From: Alistipes sp. UBA940
Lineage (GTDB): Bacteria; Bacteroidota; Bacteroidia; Bacteroidales; Rikenellaceae
Direction: 5' to 3'
Length of the DNA: 63,298 bases
Assembly: GCA_002293425.1 (NCBI GenBank)
Contig: DBDE01000020.1
Coordinates: 1-63,298 of the forward strand
Made by a program: the position numbers and the translations under genes. The notes beneath the pieces were generated by a model. It ran no database searches. It had not been told where the DNA came from and was given only the letters and a program-made list of their open reading frames with translations. Shown in pieces: positions 25,203-34,797 of this stretch (position 1 is its first letter; every line of letters starts with the position of its first letter).

Positions 25203-27467
25203 ATGAAATGCGTCGCGTTAGCTACTTTCTTCATTCTCCTTATGAGTTGTTCGACCACGAAAAGATTATCGGAGAACGAGACGCTCTATACCGGTGTGAG
25301 GAAGATGCGGGTGGAGAACTCCGTACTCGACCAAAAAGGTAAGCCGCAGAAAGTTCCGTCGAGCGTCGAGGCGGCGGTCCGCGAGCCCCTGAGCGTCAAG
25401 CCCAACAATCCGTTGTTCAGCCCGTGGGTGCGCACCCCGTTGCCGATAGGGCTGTGGGCGTATAACTCTTTTTATACGGAAAAGACCAAAGGTTTCCGCG
25501 CGTGGATGTATCGCACTTTTGCAAAACAACCGGTGCTGATGGAGCGCGACGTTCAGCCCGCGGCGCGGGTGGGAATGGTTCGTGATATTCTCGACAACCA
25601 CGGCTATTTCGGCTCATCGGCCGAGTACGAGCTGGTACCGAAACACAACCCCAAAAAGAGCAAGGTGAGTTACCGCGCTCTGTTGGCCCGTCCGTGGTTC
25701 TACACCTCGGTCGACTTTTGGGCCGACAGTCTGGCCGCCCGAAGCAATGTTAAGGCAGGAGAACAGTATAACATCGACACTTTGACGCGCGAGAAGGTGC
25801 GCATCGCCAACCTTTATCGCCGCCGCGGATACTATTTCTTTCGGCCCGAATATGTCGAGTATCAGGCCGACACCACTCGCACGGCTTATGGGGTCGACCT
25901 GCGGGTGAGGCTGGCGGGCGGCATTCCCCAGGCGGCGTTGGTGCCTTACAATGTGGGCAATGTTTCGTTTCGGATTTTCAGTGCCGACAATCGGGGCGAG
26001 TTCCGTACCGTGGACATCCACGGCGTCACGGTTAGCTATCAGGAGCCGCTGAGAGTACGGCGCAATGTGTTGCGGCGCGCTTTGACGCTTCACGAGGGCG
26101 AGACGGCGCGGTTGGGGTCGATCGACCGCGTGATGAGCAATTTGACGCGGTTGGGTGTTTTCCGTTATGTCAATCTCGAAGTGCCGTCGGTCGATTCGCT
26201 CGGTGTCGGCGCGCCGCTCGATCTGATTTTTTCGGCGGCAATGGATACCCCGATGGAGGCGACCATCGAGGCCGATCTGGCCTATAAGTCGAGCAGTTTT
26301 CTCGGCCCGTCGCTCGCGTTGGGGCTGAGCCATAAGAACATTTTCGGCGGGGGCGAGGTGCTTGGTTTGCGCCTCAACGGCTCCTATGAGTGGCAGACGG
26401 GCAACACTTCGGCGGGGGCGCACTCGACGGCGGTGAACAGCTATGAGATAGGGTTGACGGGGTCGCTGGTTTTTCCGCGCATTTTGGCCCCCGACTTCAT
26501 CGGCCGTCGGTTGAGGCGCGGGGGCAGCACGGCTTATGCCGTCGGGGCGAACCTTATGAACCGCCCCAAGTTTTTCCGAATGGTGTCGTTCGACTTCACC
26601 AACACTTATGAGTTTCGCACTTCGCGCACCGTCACCCACACTTTGGTGCCGTTCAAGATGGTTTACAACCGTTTGTTGAGCACCACTGCCGATTTCGACG
26701 CTACGATGGCTGCCAATCCGGCTATTGCGATGAGTTTTGCCGACCAGTTTATTCCCTCGGGTTCGTACACCTACACTTATGACTCTTCTTTGGGTTACCG
26801 CCGCCGCGACAGGTTGACTTTTCAGGCCTCGGCCACTACGGCGGGTAATATTTGGGGCGTGTTGGGGGCGAACAAGCTTTTCGGCCAGCCGCTTTCTCAG
26901 TTTTTTCGCGAGACGGCTGAGGTGAGGTATTTCAAGTCGTTGACTTCTTGGTCGCAGTTGGCTTTTCGGTTTTTTGCGGGCGCGGGTCACGCTTATGGCA
27001 ATTCGACGGTGATGCCTTATACGGAGCAGTTTTATATCGGGGGGGCAAATTCGATTCGCGCTTTTACGATTCGCTCGATCGGGCCCGGGGGTTATGTTCC
27101 GACAGGCGATCGGAAGTATGGTTATTTCGATCAGACGGGTGATTTGAAGTTGGAGTTCAATGTCGAGTATCGGTTCCGCATTGCGGGGCCGTTGAATGGG
27201 GCGGTGTTTTTCGATGCGGGCAATATTTGGTTGCAGAAGCAGGACGAGACGCGGCCTTTGGGGCGGATTGGGAGCGGACCGTTTTTTGGGCAGGTTGCGA
27301 CGGGGACGGGAGTCGGGGTGAGGTATGATCTTTCGTTTCTTGTTTTGCGGTTCGATTTGGGGGTGGGGATCCATTTGCCTTATGATACGGGCCGGAGCGG
27401 GTATTATAATATTCCGCGTTTTCGCGATGGCCTGGGCTTGCACCTTGCTATCGGCTATCCTTTCTAA
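25203..27467 (+). CDS. tamL: TamL-type outer-membrane assembly lipoprotein (Omp85 family)
   Basis: An outer-membrane beta-barrel of the BamA/TamA superfamily. The start at 25203 (MKCVALATFFILLMSC) gives a lipoprotein signal with Cys at residue 16; ATG 25188 is a near alternative, and the open frame from 25044 only reads through repeats. POTRA-like segments fill the first half (e.g. 'NLYRRRGYYFFRPEYVEY', 'RALTLHEGETARLGSIDRVMSNLTRLGVFRYVNLEV') and the bacterial surface-antigen barrel follows, ending in an aromatic residue (AIGYPF) as required for barrel insertion. TamB upstream is its expected partner; Bacteroidota commonly use a lipidated TamA (TamL) in this position. Confidence 0.9.
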   Translation: MKCVALATFFILLMSCSTTKRLSENETLYTGVRKMRVENSVLDQKGKPQKVPSSVEAAVREPLSVKPNNPLFSPWVRTPLPIGLWAYNSFYTEKTKGFRAWMYRTFAKQPVLMERDVQPAARVGMVRDILDNHGYFGSSAEYELVPKHNPKKSKVSYRALLARPWFYTSVDFWADSLAARSNVKAGEQYNIDTLTREKVRIANLYRRRGYYFFRPEYVEYQADTTRTAYGVDLRVRLAGGIPQAALVPYNVGNVSFRIFSADNRGEFRTVDIHGVTVSYQEPLRVRRNVLRRALTLHEGETARLGSIDRVMSNLTRLGVFRYVNLEVPSVDSLGVGAPLDLIFSAAMDTPMEATIEADLAYKSSSFLGPSLALGLSHKNIFGGGEVLGLRLNGSYEWQTGNTSAGAHSTAVNSYEIGLTGSLVFPRILAPDFIGRRLRRGGSTAYAVGANLMNRPKFFRMVSFDFTNTYEFRTSRTVTHTLVPFKMVYNRLLSTTADFDATMAANPAIAMSFADQFIPSGSYTYTYDSSLGYRRRDRLTFQASATTAGNIWGVLGANKLFGQPLSQFFRETAEVRYFKSLTSWSQLAFRFFAGAGHAYGNSTVMPYTEQFYIGGANSIRAFTIRSIGPGGYVPTGDRKYGYFDQTGDLKLEFNVEYRFRIAGPLNGAVFFDAGNIWLQKQDETRPLGRIGSGPFFGQVATGTGVGVRYDLSFLVLRFDLGVGIHLPYDTGRSGYYNIPRFRDGLGLHLAIGYPF

Positions 27468-27497
27468 AAAGAGCCCCTCTCGCGAGGGGCTCTTTTT
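27468..27497. terminator. Bidirectional rho-independent terminator
   Basis: Arms AAAGAGCCCCTC (27468-27479) and GAGGGGCTCTTT (27484-27495) with a four-base loop; T-runs on both strands. It serves tamL and the convergent TPR gene. Confidence 0.9.
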
Positions 27498-27501
27498 CAA
27501 A

Positions 27502-28803
27502 TCACATTTCCTGCAACATCTTGTCGTACTTTTCGTACAGATCGTTCATTGCCGGATCTTCGCGCAAGCGGAACGTGAGGTTCTTCAACAACTCCACCGT
27601 TGCGGCTTCGTTCGGTTGCAGCTCGTGGGCACGCTGAAGCGGCGCAAGGGCCAGCGCAAACGTGTCGATCACGTTCTTCAACGCCGCATTGTACTGTGCG
27701 CGGCTCGTAACGGTCATCTCCCGCAGTTCGTTGTCCAGCGCGTCGCCCTTCTTGATGATGAACAGCCCGTGCAGATAGTGCGACAGGAAGTCGTTCGGAG
27801 CGAGTTCGACAGCCTTTTCGATGGCGGCAATAGCTTCGTCGTTGCGCCCGAGCTTGTCGTACACCCGTGCCAAACCTTGACGCAGGCTCACATTGTCGGG
27901 ATTTTCGGCAATGGCTTTCTCCACCACGGGTATCATCGACGAGGGGTCGCCGTCGTTTTCGGCATAATAGCGCATCGTCATATCGATCAGGTCCTCGTTG
28001 CCCGGATACCTCTGCATCCCTTGTTGCAAAGCGGCCAACGCCTCTTCCTTCCGTTCCTGACCGTACAGGGCGTGGAACTTCATCAGGTACGCACCCCCGT
28101 TCATATCGAATCCCATCGCCATAGCCTTTTCTATGTCGGCCAATGCCGGTTCCCAATCCTGGGAATAAACCCCCATCATCCCCGCATAGTACAGCGACAG
28201 AGTATCCACGGCCGCCATCGAGGGGTGGGTGCTCGCCTTGTATGCGCGACGGAAACTGTCCGACGCCTTTTTGTATTCGCCCAGCGTGTAGGCTGTTCCG
28301 CCATCTTCGACACTTTTTCTGCGAACATTTTCCAGTCCGCCTGCAACTTTGCGTTCGCTCTTTTTGTCGAGTTCGTAGGCCTTTTCGTATGCCGCCATCG
28401 CTTTGTCCAGTGCGGTGGGGTCGACCACCGTTTTGGGCGCGTAGAACGACACCGCATCGCCGTTCATATAGGCGGTGAAGTGTTCGTATTCATACACCTT
28501 GTAGGTTGTTCCGCCGACGGTTTGTTCGGTGGGTTGGGCTTTGCCGAATGCGCCGAAGAGCATCAGCTCGGGCATATCGGGATAGAGGCTGTTGACGGGT
28601 TTGCCGTCCACTTCGTAGAAGGTGTCGCCCCGTTTGAGCCAGGTGGCGGCTTTGGATGCTTTTTTGGGATCGGCAATTTCCGCATCGGATTTGGAGATCA
28701 TCTCTTTGAGCTTTGCCACGTCTACTTTTTCGGCGGCGATGCCCTGACCAGCCGCGGAGGCCCATGCCGCCAGCGACAACAATAATACAACAAGCTTTCT
28801 CAT
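27502..28803 (-). CDS. Exported TPR-repeat protein
   Basis: The start at 28803 (MRKLVVLLLSLAAWASAAGQ) gives a signal peptide; an upstream Met at 28830 is less fitting. The 433-residue product has tetratricopeptide-like repeats, for example 'ALDKAMAAYEKAYELDKK', 'EPALADIEKAMAMGFDMNGGAYLMKFHALYGQERKEEALAALQQGMQRYPGNEDLI', 'SLRQGLARVYDKLGRNDEAIAAIEKAVELAPNDFLSHYLHGLFIIKKGDAL'. Such proteins act as periplasmic scaffolds; no partner is evident. It ends at a terminator shared with tamL and is separated from gyrA by repeats. Confidence 0.85.
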   Translation of the reverse strand: MRKLVVLLLSLAAWASAAGQGIAAEKVDVAKLKEMISKSDAEIADPKKASKAATWLKRGDTFYEVDGKPVNSLYPDMPELMLFGAFGKAQPTEQTVGGTTYKVYEYEHFTAYMNGDAVSFYAPKTVVDPTALDKAMAAYEKAYELDKKSERKVAGGLENVRRKSVEDGGTAYTLGEYKKASDSFRRAYKASTHPSMAAVDTLSLYYAGMMGVYSQDWEPALADIEKAMAMGFDMNGGAYLMKFHALYGQERKEEALAALQQGMQRYPGNEDLIDMTMRYYAENDGDPSSMIPVVEKAIAENPDNVSLRQGLARVYDKLGRNDEAIAAIEKAVELAPNDFLSHYLHGLFIIKKGDALDNELREMTVTSRAQYNAALKNVIDTFALALAPLQRAHELQPNEAATVELLKNLTFRLREDPAMNDLYEKYDKMLQEM

Positions 28804-28861
28804 AGTATTTTTAGAATTAGTTAAATTCAATCGTTAAATAATTTCTCCTTCGCTCCTCTTC

Positions 28862-28984
28862 GCACTCCCGCGCCACACCGGCCGCGCGACCGGCTCGGCT
28901 ACAACTGCGGCAGTTCGCAACCGCCTCCGCTATGGCCTTGCGCGTCGGCTAATTAATCATTAATCGTTAATCGCTAATCGCTAA
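28862..28984. repeat. Composite repeat and GATTAAC array at the gyrA stop
   Basis: Bases 28870-28936 closely match the reverse complement of 50658-50723 and, more weakly, 49414-49459. They are followed by CGCGTCGGCT and a seven-base array (28949-28984) which, on the gyrA strand, reads GATTAGC GATTAGC GATTAAC GATTAAT GATTAAT. The gyrA stop codon TAG lies inside the array. No gene is visible in the 28804-28973 gap. Confidence 0.8.
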
Positions 28985-31451
28985 CAATCTCCTCTTCGTC
29001 GTCGTTTTTGGGGATCGCCACAACGCTTGCGATCTCGTCTCCCTCGCGCAGGTTGATCACCTTCACTCCCTGGGTTGCGCGACCGGCCATACGAATGCCC
29101 GACACGGCGGTTCGGATGGTGATCCCGCTCTTGTTGATGATCATCAGGTCGTCCTCGTCGCTCACCGCCTGGATCGACACCAGGGCTCCCGTACGTTCGG
29201 TGACGTTGATGGTCTTTACTCCCTTGCCGCCGCGGTTGGTGATGCGATATTCGTCCAGCCCGGTGCGCTTGCCGTAGCCCCGTTCGCTCAGCACCAGCAC
29301 ATCTTTACCGCTATCCGGTTCCACACAAATCATACCAACCACATTCTCGTCTTTGCCCAACGTCACGCCGCGCACACCCGCCGTCACGCGGCCCATAGCT
29401 CTCACGGTGCTTTCGTTGAAGCGAATGGCTTTTCCTCCGCTGGTCGCTATCATCACTTCGGCCGAGCCGCTGGTCAGATTCACTTCCAACAAACGGTCGC
29501 CTTCGCGAATATCTATCGCATTCACCCCATTTTGTCTCACGTTGGAGTAGGCTTTCAGCAGCGTTTTCTTGATAACTCCCTCTCGGGTGGCCATTATCAG
29601 ATAGTTGCTCGAAATATACTCTTCGTCGTCCAGCCTGCGGACATTGATATAGGCCCTCACCTTGTCGTCGGGCTCTATCTGGATCAGGTTTTGGATGGCC
29701 CGTCCTTTTGCCGAGCGGGGTCCTTCGGGAATGTTGTAGACTTTCAGCCAGTAGCACCGTCCCTTTTCGGTGAAGAGCATCATCGTGTTGTGCATCGTTG
29801 CGACGTAGAGGTGCTCGATGAAGTCTTCGTCTCTGGTTGCCGAGCCTTTCGCCCCGACGCCTCCTCGCGCCTGGGTGCGATATTCGGTCAGGGGCGTACG
29901 CTTGATATATCCCATCCGCGAGATGGTGATCACCATCTCTTCGTCGGCGAAGAAGTCTTCGGGATTGAACTCTTCGGCCGAGTAGACTATTTCGGTTCTG
30001 CGCTCGTCACCATATTTGGCTTTGACCTCCACGAGTTCGTCTTTCACCACACCGTATTGCAGGGCTGTGTCGCCCAGAATGTCGTTGTAGTGGGCGATGA
30101 CTTTCACCAGATCGTCGTGTTCGCCCTGCAATTTGCCGCGTTCGAGGCCCGTGAGCGCTCTGAGGCGCATATTGACGATCTCCGTGGATTGGATTTCGCT
30201 CAGGCCGAACCGCTCCTGAAGCCTCAGTTTGGCGGTTTCGGTGTTGTCCGAACCGCGGATGATGGCGATAACTTCGTCTATGTTGTCTTGTGCGATGAGC
30301 AGTCCTTCGACTATGTGGAGCCTCTCTTCGGCCTTTTTCAGGTCGAACCGCGTGCGCCTCACCACGACTTCGTGCCGGTGCTCGACAAAGTGGTGCACCA
30401 TATCGCGAAGGTTCAGCAGTTGGGGCCGGCCGTTCACCAGGGCAATGTTGTTGACGACGAACGATTTTTGCATCTCCGTCATCTTGTACAGTGTGTTGAG
30501 CACCACGCTCGCCATCGCGTCCTGCTTCAGCACGACGATGATGCGCATCCCTTTTCGGTCGCTCTCGTCGTTGACGTAGGCTACACCTTCCACCTTCTTT
30601 TCGTTGGCCAGGTCGGAGATTTTCTTCACCAGCTCGGCCTTGTTCACCTGATAGGGGATTTCGGTTATCACCAACATTTCCCTGCCCGATGCCGTGTGCT
30701 CTATTTCGGTTTTGGCGCGCATCACAACTCGTCCGCGACCTGTGGTGAGGGCTTCGCGCACCCCTTCGTAACCGTATATCGTCGCTCCGGTCGGGAAGTC
30801 GGGCCCTTTGACATATTGAAGCAGATCGGCTTCGGGGTCGTCGATATGGGCTACGCAGGCATCTATCACTTCGCTCAGGTTGTGCGGGGCCATGTTGGTT
30901 GCCATCCCGACGGCGATACCTGCGGCCCCGTTGCACAGAAGCACGGGAATGCGAGTCGGAAGCACGGTGGGTTCCTGCAATGTGTCGTCGAAGTTGAGTG
31001 CAAAGTCTATGGTGTCCTTTTCGATGTCGGACATCACTTCGTCGGCGATTTTGCGCATTCTTGCTTCGGTGTAACGCATTGCCGCGGGGGGATCGTTGTC
31101 CAGCGAGCCGAAGTTACCCTGCCCGTCGACCAGTGGGTAGCGCAGGCTCCAGTCCTGGGCCATACGCACCATTGCGTCGTAGACGCTTCCGTCGCTGTGT
31201 GGGTGGAATTTGCCGAGTACGTCCCCTACGATACGGGCACTTTTTCGGTGGGGTTTGTCGGAGTAGAGTCCAAGCTCGTTGGACATATCGTATAGTATTC
31301 TTCGGTGGACGGGTTTCATTCCGTCGCGCACGTCGGGCAGTGCTCGGGAGACGATAACCGACATCGAATAGTCAATGTATGCGCTTTTCATTTGCTCGGT
31401 TATGCTCACCTCCACCACCTTGCCCGGGTTCTGTATAGTCTCTTCTGCCAT
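28974..31451 (-). CDS. gyrA: DNA gyrase subunit A
   Basis: The breakage-reunion subunit of gyrase, 825 residues. The catalytic Tyr is in 'AAMRYTEARM' (residue ~127), with the quinolone-determining stretch 'GKFHPHSDGSVYDAMVRMAQ' before it; the Ser at the classical resistance position is kept. The C-terminal DNA-wrapping beta-pinwheel includes a gyrA-box-like 'QARGGVGAKG'. A TAATTTTG promoter element lies 30 bases upstream. The last residues (IVSD) and the stop are written by the edge of a tandem array. Confidence 0.97.
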   Translation of the reverse strand: MAEETIQNPGKVVEVSITEQMKSAYIDYSMSVIVSRALPDVRDGMKPVHRRILYDMSNELGLYSDKPHRKSARIVGDVLGKFHPHSDGSVYDAMVRMAQDWSLRYPLVDGQGNFGSLDNDPPAAMRYTEARMRKIADEVMSDIEKDTIDFALNFDDTLQEPTVLPTRIPVLLCNGAAGIAVGMATNMAPHNLSEVIDACVAHIDDPEADLLQYVKGPDFPTGATIYGYEGVREALTTGRGRVVMRAKTEIEHTASGREMLVITEIPYQVNKAELVKKISDLANEKKVEGVAYVNDESDRKGMRIIVVLKQDAMASVVLNTLYKMTEMQKSFVVNNIALVNGRPQLLNLRDMVHHFVEHRHEVVVRRTRFDLKKAEERLHIVEGLLIAQDNIDEVIAIIRGSDNTETAKLRLQERFGLSEIQSTEIVNMRLRALTGLERGKLQGEHDDLVKVIAHYNDILGDTALQYGVVKDELVEVKAKYGDERRTEIVYSAEEFNPEDFFADEEMVITISRMGYIKRTPLTEYRTQARGGVGAKGSATRDEDFIEHLYVATMHNTMMLFTEKGRCYWLKVYNIPEGPRSAKGRAIQNLIQIEPDDKVRAYINVRRLDDEEYISSNYLIMATREGVIKKTLLKAYSNVRQNGVNAIDIREGDRLLEVNLTSGSAEVMIATSGGKAIRFNESTVRAMGRVTAGVRGVTLGKDENVVGMICVEPDSGKDVLVLSERGYGKRTGLDEYRITNRGGKGVKTINVTERTGALVSIQAVSDEDDLMIINKSGITIRTAVSGIRMAGRATQGVKVINLREGDEIASVVAIPKNDDEEEIVSD

Positions 31452-31481
31452 AAATTCCTGTTCGTCGATAATTTAAGGGTT

Positions 31482-31489
31482 CAAAATTA
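31482..31489 (-). promoter_or_regulatory. gyrA promoter -7 element
   Basis: TAATTTTG on the minus strand; a TTTG (31510-31513) sits 20 bases upstream as the -33 element. Confidence 0.7.
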
Positions 31490-31501
31490 CACATTTTTTC
31501 C

Positions 31502-31509
31502 TACTTTTG
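31502..31509 (+). promoter_or_regulatory. fic promoter -7 element
   Basis: TACTTTTG ends five bases before ATG 31515. It overlaps the -33 side of the divergent gyrA promoter. Confidence 0.65.
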
Positions 31510-31514
31510 CAAAT

Positions 31515-32894
31515 ATGAAAACCCTCCGACAACTCTACAGCGAGTGGCAATCGCTTCAGCCCCTTTCCGAAGAAAATCAAACTCGGCTCGATCGCAAGTT
31601 CAACCTCGAGTTCAACTACAACTCCAACCATTTGGAAGGCAACACCCTCACCTATGGACAAACAGAACTGCTGTTGATGTTCGGCGAAACTTCCGGCAAT
31701 GCAAACCTGCGCGATTACGAAGAGATGAAGGCTCACGATGTGGCCCTGAAAATTATCCGCGAAGAGGCTGCCGACCATTCCAGGCCATTGACCGAAAAAC
31801 TGATTCGCGATCTGAACGAGTTGATCCTTGTCAAACCGTTCTATAAGGATGCCGAAACGACGGATGGTTCGCCGTCGCGGATAAAGATCGAGATCGGGAG
31901 CTACAAAACCCGACCCAACCACGTCAGAACGGCTACCGGAGAGACATTCCACTATGCCAAACCCGAAGAAACCCCTGCAATGATGACGGCGTTGGTCGAT
32001 TGGTTCAACCGGCAGGAGGCTTCGGCAAAGCTCCATCCGTTGGAGTTGGCAAGCCTGCTTCATTATCGCTTCATTCGCATCCATCCGTTCGACGACGGAA
32101 ATGGCCGCATAGCACGTTTGTTGGTCAACTATGTCCTGTTGCGTCACGATTATCCGATGATAGTTATCAAAAGCGACTCCAAGGACGACTATCTTCGGGC
32201 ATTGCACGGAGCCGACCTCAGTGTCGGGCTCACTCCGAGCGATGGAGCAAATGCCGCTCTGTCACAGATCGGACCGTTTGTCGACTATATGAAGGCGCAA
32301 ATGGAGTACTCGCTTCGCCTTTCGATACGCGCCGCCCGCGGCGAAAGCCTCGATGAACCAGGCGATCTGGACAAAAAACTGAAACTGCTAAAACGGGAGA
32401 TGAAAACATCCGAAGAAGTACAGATGAAGTTTTCGCCCGAAGCTGTTCAGACAATGATGGGAAATGCGGTAATTCCTTTAATGCAGGCTTGGGAAAGAAG
32501 TTTGAAAGAGTTCGATCCTCTGGTATTTGAACGAACAGCTTTTTTAGGCTTCGAAGCACATCGAGGGTACAATACTGATAGTTTCGACAAGATTATAAAT
32601 AAACTCACCGAACAACTAACTGATTTTAGCGATAGGGTTTTCTCTACCCCGAATCCCTCCATCTTAATGACTATGTCAGCACGGGGCATAATCAATCTTG
32701 ACGACTCTGTTGGATTGGGGGAAGAGGGTGTGGAATTCAACTTTTTCTCTCATGCATACAAAATCTCCACCTCCGCTAACGACAAAGTCCTGACCAAAAT
32801 GTATCACCAGGTCCTCACCGACGGCGAAATAAGCGAAATAGTCGAAGCACTGGGATCGAAGTTGCTCGAAAGCATCGAACGACACCGAAACTAA
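31515..32894 (+). CDS. Fic-family protein (AMP-transferase type)
   Basis: A 459-residue protein. The start ATG 31515 follows a promoter element; upstream codons in frame overlap gyrA. The Fic core HPFDDGNGRIARLL (residues ~191-204) is complete, including the His and the Gly-Asn-Gly-Arg loop. An N-terminal inhibitory helix motif, SNHLEGN (residues ~37-43), matches S/TxxxEG/N, so this is a self-inhibited (class II) Fic protein. The C-terminal 200 residues are not a family I recognise; from about 32450 the DNA is more AT-rich, which may mark a domain of other origin. Its target is unknown. The end overlaps the convergent DAHP synthase gene by four bases. Confidence 0.9.
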   Translation: MKTLRQLYSEWQSLQPLSEENQTRLDRKFNLEFNYNSNHLEGNTLTYGQTELLLMFGETSGNANLRDYEEMKAHDVALKIIREEAADHSRPLTEKLIRDLNELILVKPFYKDAETTDGSPSRIKIEIGSYKTRPNHVRTATGETFHYAKPEETPAMMTALVDWFNRQEASAKLHPLELASLLHYRFIRIHPFDDGNGRIARLLVNYVLLRHDYPMIVIKSDSKDDYLRALHGADLSVGLTPSDGANAALSQIGPFVDYMKAQMEYSLRLSIRAARGESLDEPGDLDKKLKLLKREMKTSEEVQMKFSPEAVQTMMGNAVIPLMQAWERSLKEFDPLVFERTAFLGFEAHRGYNTDSFDKIINKLTEQLTDFSDRVFSTPNPSILMTMSARGIINLDDSVGLGEEGVEFNFFSHAYKISTSANDKVLTKMYHQVLTDGEISEIVEALGSKLLESIERHRN

Positions 32895-33961
32895 CCCCTG
32901 TTCATCACCGAATTTTGGCGGGCGATGCTTTCGAGGTGAACGGCTTCCAAAATGGCCGTCAGAAACTCTGTCGAAAGTCCCAACCCGTCGCTCTGCGACA
33001 ATATTCGCTCCTTGATGGCCCCCCATCGACTGCTTTGCAGGATCGCCACGTCGTTCTCTTTTTTCACCCGCCCGATGCTCTCCGAAACCTTCATCCGGCG
33101 GCTCAGCAAGCCGAAAACCTCGGCATCTATCCGGTCTATCTCGTCGCGAAAACGCGCCAGCTCGCCCACAAATTCGGGATCGTCCACCGCCTCCTTGCGC
33201 CAGTTCACTCCGCGTATCAGGCGTTCCAGTTCCGCCGGAACCAGTTGCTGGCCCGCATCGCTCAACGCCTGTTCGGGACAGATGTGGCTTTCGACGATCA
33301 GCCCGTCGTACCGCAGATCGGCCGCTTCCTGGCTCAGTTCGGCTATATATTCTCGGTTGCCGGCCATGTGCGAGGGGTCGCAGATCATCATCATTTCGGG
33401 GAAGCGGCTGCGCATTTCGAACGCCAGCGGCCACATCGGCGCGTTGCGATAGCGGCTGTGGCCGAAGTACGAGAATCCCCGGTGTATCAGGCCGATATTT
33501 TCGGCCGCTATGCCCACACCCATAAACCGCTTCACCGCACCCGCCCACAGGTCGATATCGGGGTTCATCGGGTTTTTTATCAGCACCGCCACGCCGCTTC
33601 CTGCCAACGCTTCGGCAATTTCCTGCACGGCGAATGGGCTGACGGTGGTTCGCGCACCGATCCATACGCAGTCGGCTTCGAATTCCAGCGCGGCTTCGAC
33701 GTGGGCTTTGGATGCAACTTCCACTCCGAATGGGAGCCCTGTGGTGCGTTTTGCTTCGGCCATCCACGCGAGCCCTTTCAGCCCCACGCCTTCGAATGTT
33801 CCGGGCGAGGTGCGCGGTTTCCACACTCCTGCTCGCAGCATATCGACTACGCCTGTGGCGGCAAGTTGGGTACAGGTATCGAGGGTTTGTTCGCGCGTTT
33901 CGGCGCTGCACGGACCGGCGATTATCATCGGACGCTTGGTTCCTAATTGAAAACGGTTCAT
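32891..33961 (-). CDS. Bifunctional DAHP synthase / chorismate mutase
   Basis: The first enzyme of aromatic amino-acid synthesis fused to chorismate mutase. Residues 1-260 form a KDO8P-synthase-type DAHP synthase (GPCSAE, 'RAGVWKPRTSPGTFEG', 'IGARTTVSP', 'CDPSHMAGNR'); residues ~270-345 form an AroQ-type mutase ('LARFRDEIDRIDAEVFGLLSRRMKVSESIGRVKKEND'). This fusion is typical of Bacteroidetes. Its ATG overlaps the tyrA stop (ATGA), the last joint of a pheA-aminotransferase-tyrA-aroF operon. Feedback control by the mutase domain is known for similar fusions. Confidence 0.93.
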   Translation of the reverse strand: MNRFQLGTKRPMIIAGPCSAETREQTLDTCTQLAATGVVDMLRAGVWKPRTSPGTFEGVGLKGLAWMAEAKRTTGLPFGVEVASKAHVEAALEFEADCVWIGARTTVSPFAVQEIAEALAGSGVAVLIKNPMNPDIDLWAGAVKRFMGVGIAAENIGLIHRGFSYFGHSRYRNAPMWPLAFEMRSRFPEMMMICDPSHMAGNREYIAELSQEAADLRYDGLIVESHICPEQALSDAGQQLVPAELERLIRGVNWRKEAVDDPEFVGELARFRDEIDRIDAEVFGLLSRRMKVSESIGRVKKENDVAILQSSRWGAIKERILSQSDGLGLSTEFLTAILEAVHLESIARQNSVMNRG

Positions 33962-34797
33962 TTTAAGATTCTTTTAATTTCGTTCGCTTTTTTCATCGCT
34001 TTGCGCAGTCCCTCTTTGTCGTCTTTCTCTATCATTCGGCGCAGGACGCCCAGCTGGTGGATGTGTTCGCGCAGGACGTCGAGCACGTTGTATTTGTTGC
34101 CTGTGAAGATTGGGGTCCAGGTGTCGGGCGAGCTCTTGGCCAGGCGCACGGTGCTTTCGAAACCTCCGCCTGCCAGATCGAAGATTCGTTCCTCTTCCCG
34201 CTCTTTTTCGAGCACTGTCAACGCAAGGGCGAACGAGGTGATGTGCGAGATGTGGGAGACGTAGGCGGCGTGGATGTCGTGTTCGGCGGCGGACATCGGG
34301 ATGACGGGCGATTGAAGGGTTTGGTAGATTCGGCGCACGGTTTCGAGGGCGTCGGGAGCCGATTTTTCGCCGTCGCATATCACTGCCGTGCGCCCTTTGA
34401 ATGCGCCGTGCTCTGCCGCACTCGGGCCGCTAAATTCTGTTCCCCACATCGGGTGGGTGGCCACGAACCTGCTCCTTTGGGGGTGCTGGGCTATCACTTC
34501 ACACAGCTCCTCTTTTATCGAACCCATATCCATCACCACTTGGTGTGGGGTGATTTGGTTCAAAATCTTGGTTGCCAGCACGGGCGTTACGTCGACTGGT
34601 GTGGCGAGCACGATCAGGTCGGCTTTGGCCGCTTGGTCGAAATCGACGATCCGGTCTACCAGCCCCAGTTGGAGTGCGAGTGTGGCGTTGGTTTCGGAAC
34701 TGTCCACTCCGACTATTTCGCCCGCCAGCGAGTTGTCCCTGAGGGCGAGCGCGAACGACCCCCCGATGAGCCCCAACCCAAAAACCGCCGCTGTCAT
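33958..34797 (-). CDS. tyrA: Prephenate dehydrogenase
   Basis: Converts prephenate to hydroxyphenylpyruvate for tyrosine. The true start is Met 34797 (MTAAVFGLGLIGGSFALAL), an NAD-binding GxGxxG motif at the very N-terminus; the longer frame overlaps the upstream gene. Later motifs include 'VDVTPV', 'MDMGSIKEEL', 'THPMWGTEFSG' with the catalytic His, and 'AYVSHISHITSFAL'. It is 279 residues, without an ACT domain. The start overlaps the aminotransferase stop by four bases (ATGA). Confidence 0.94.
   Translation of the reverse strand: MTAAVFGLGLIGGSFALALRDNSLAGEIVGVDSSETNATLALQLGLVDRIVDFDQAAKADLIVLATPVDVTPVLATKILNQITPHQVVMDMGSIKEELCEVIAQHPQRSRFVATHPMWGTEFSGPSAAEHGAFKGRTAVICDGEKSAPDALETVRRIYQTLQSPVIPMSAAEHDIHAAYVSHISHITSFALALTVLEKEREEERIFDLAGGGFESTVRLAKSSPDTWTPIFTGNKYNVLDVLREHIHQLGVLRRMIEKDDKEGLRKAMKKANEIKRILK

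Noticed and set aside
22810..27500. Long minus-strand open frames (e.g. 22810-24747 and 25614-27500)
   Set aside because: They lie wholly opposite tamB and tamL, have no domain pattern and show shadow-frame composition.
28949..28984. Seven-base arrays considered as CRISPR or plasmid iterons
   Set aside because: There are no spacers, the units are contiguous and vary within one array, and the same type occurs at many unrelated gene ends.
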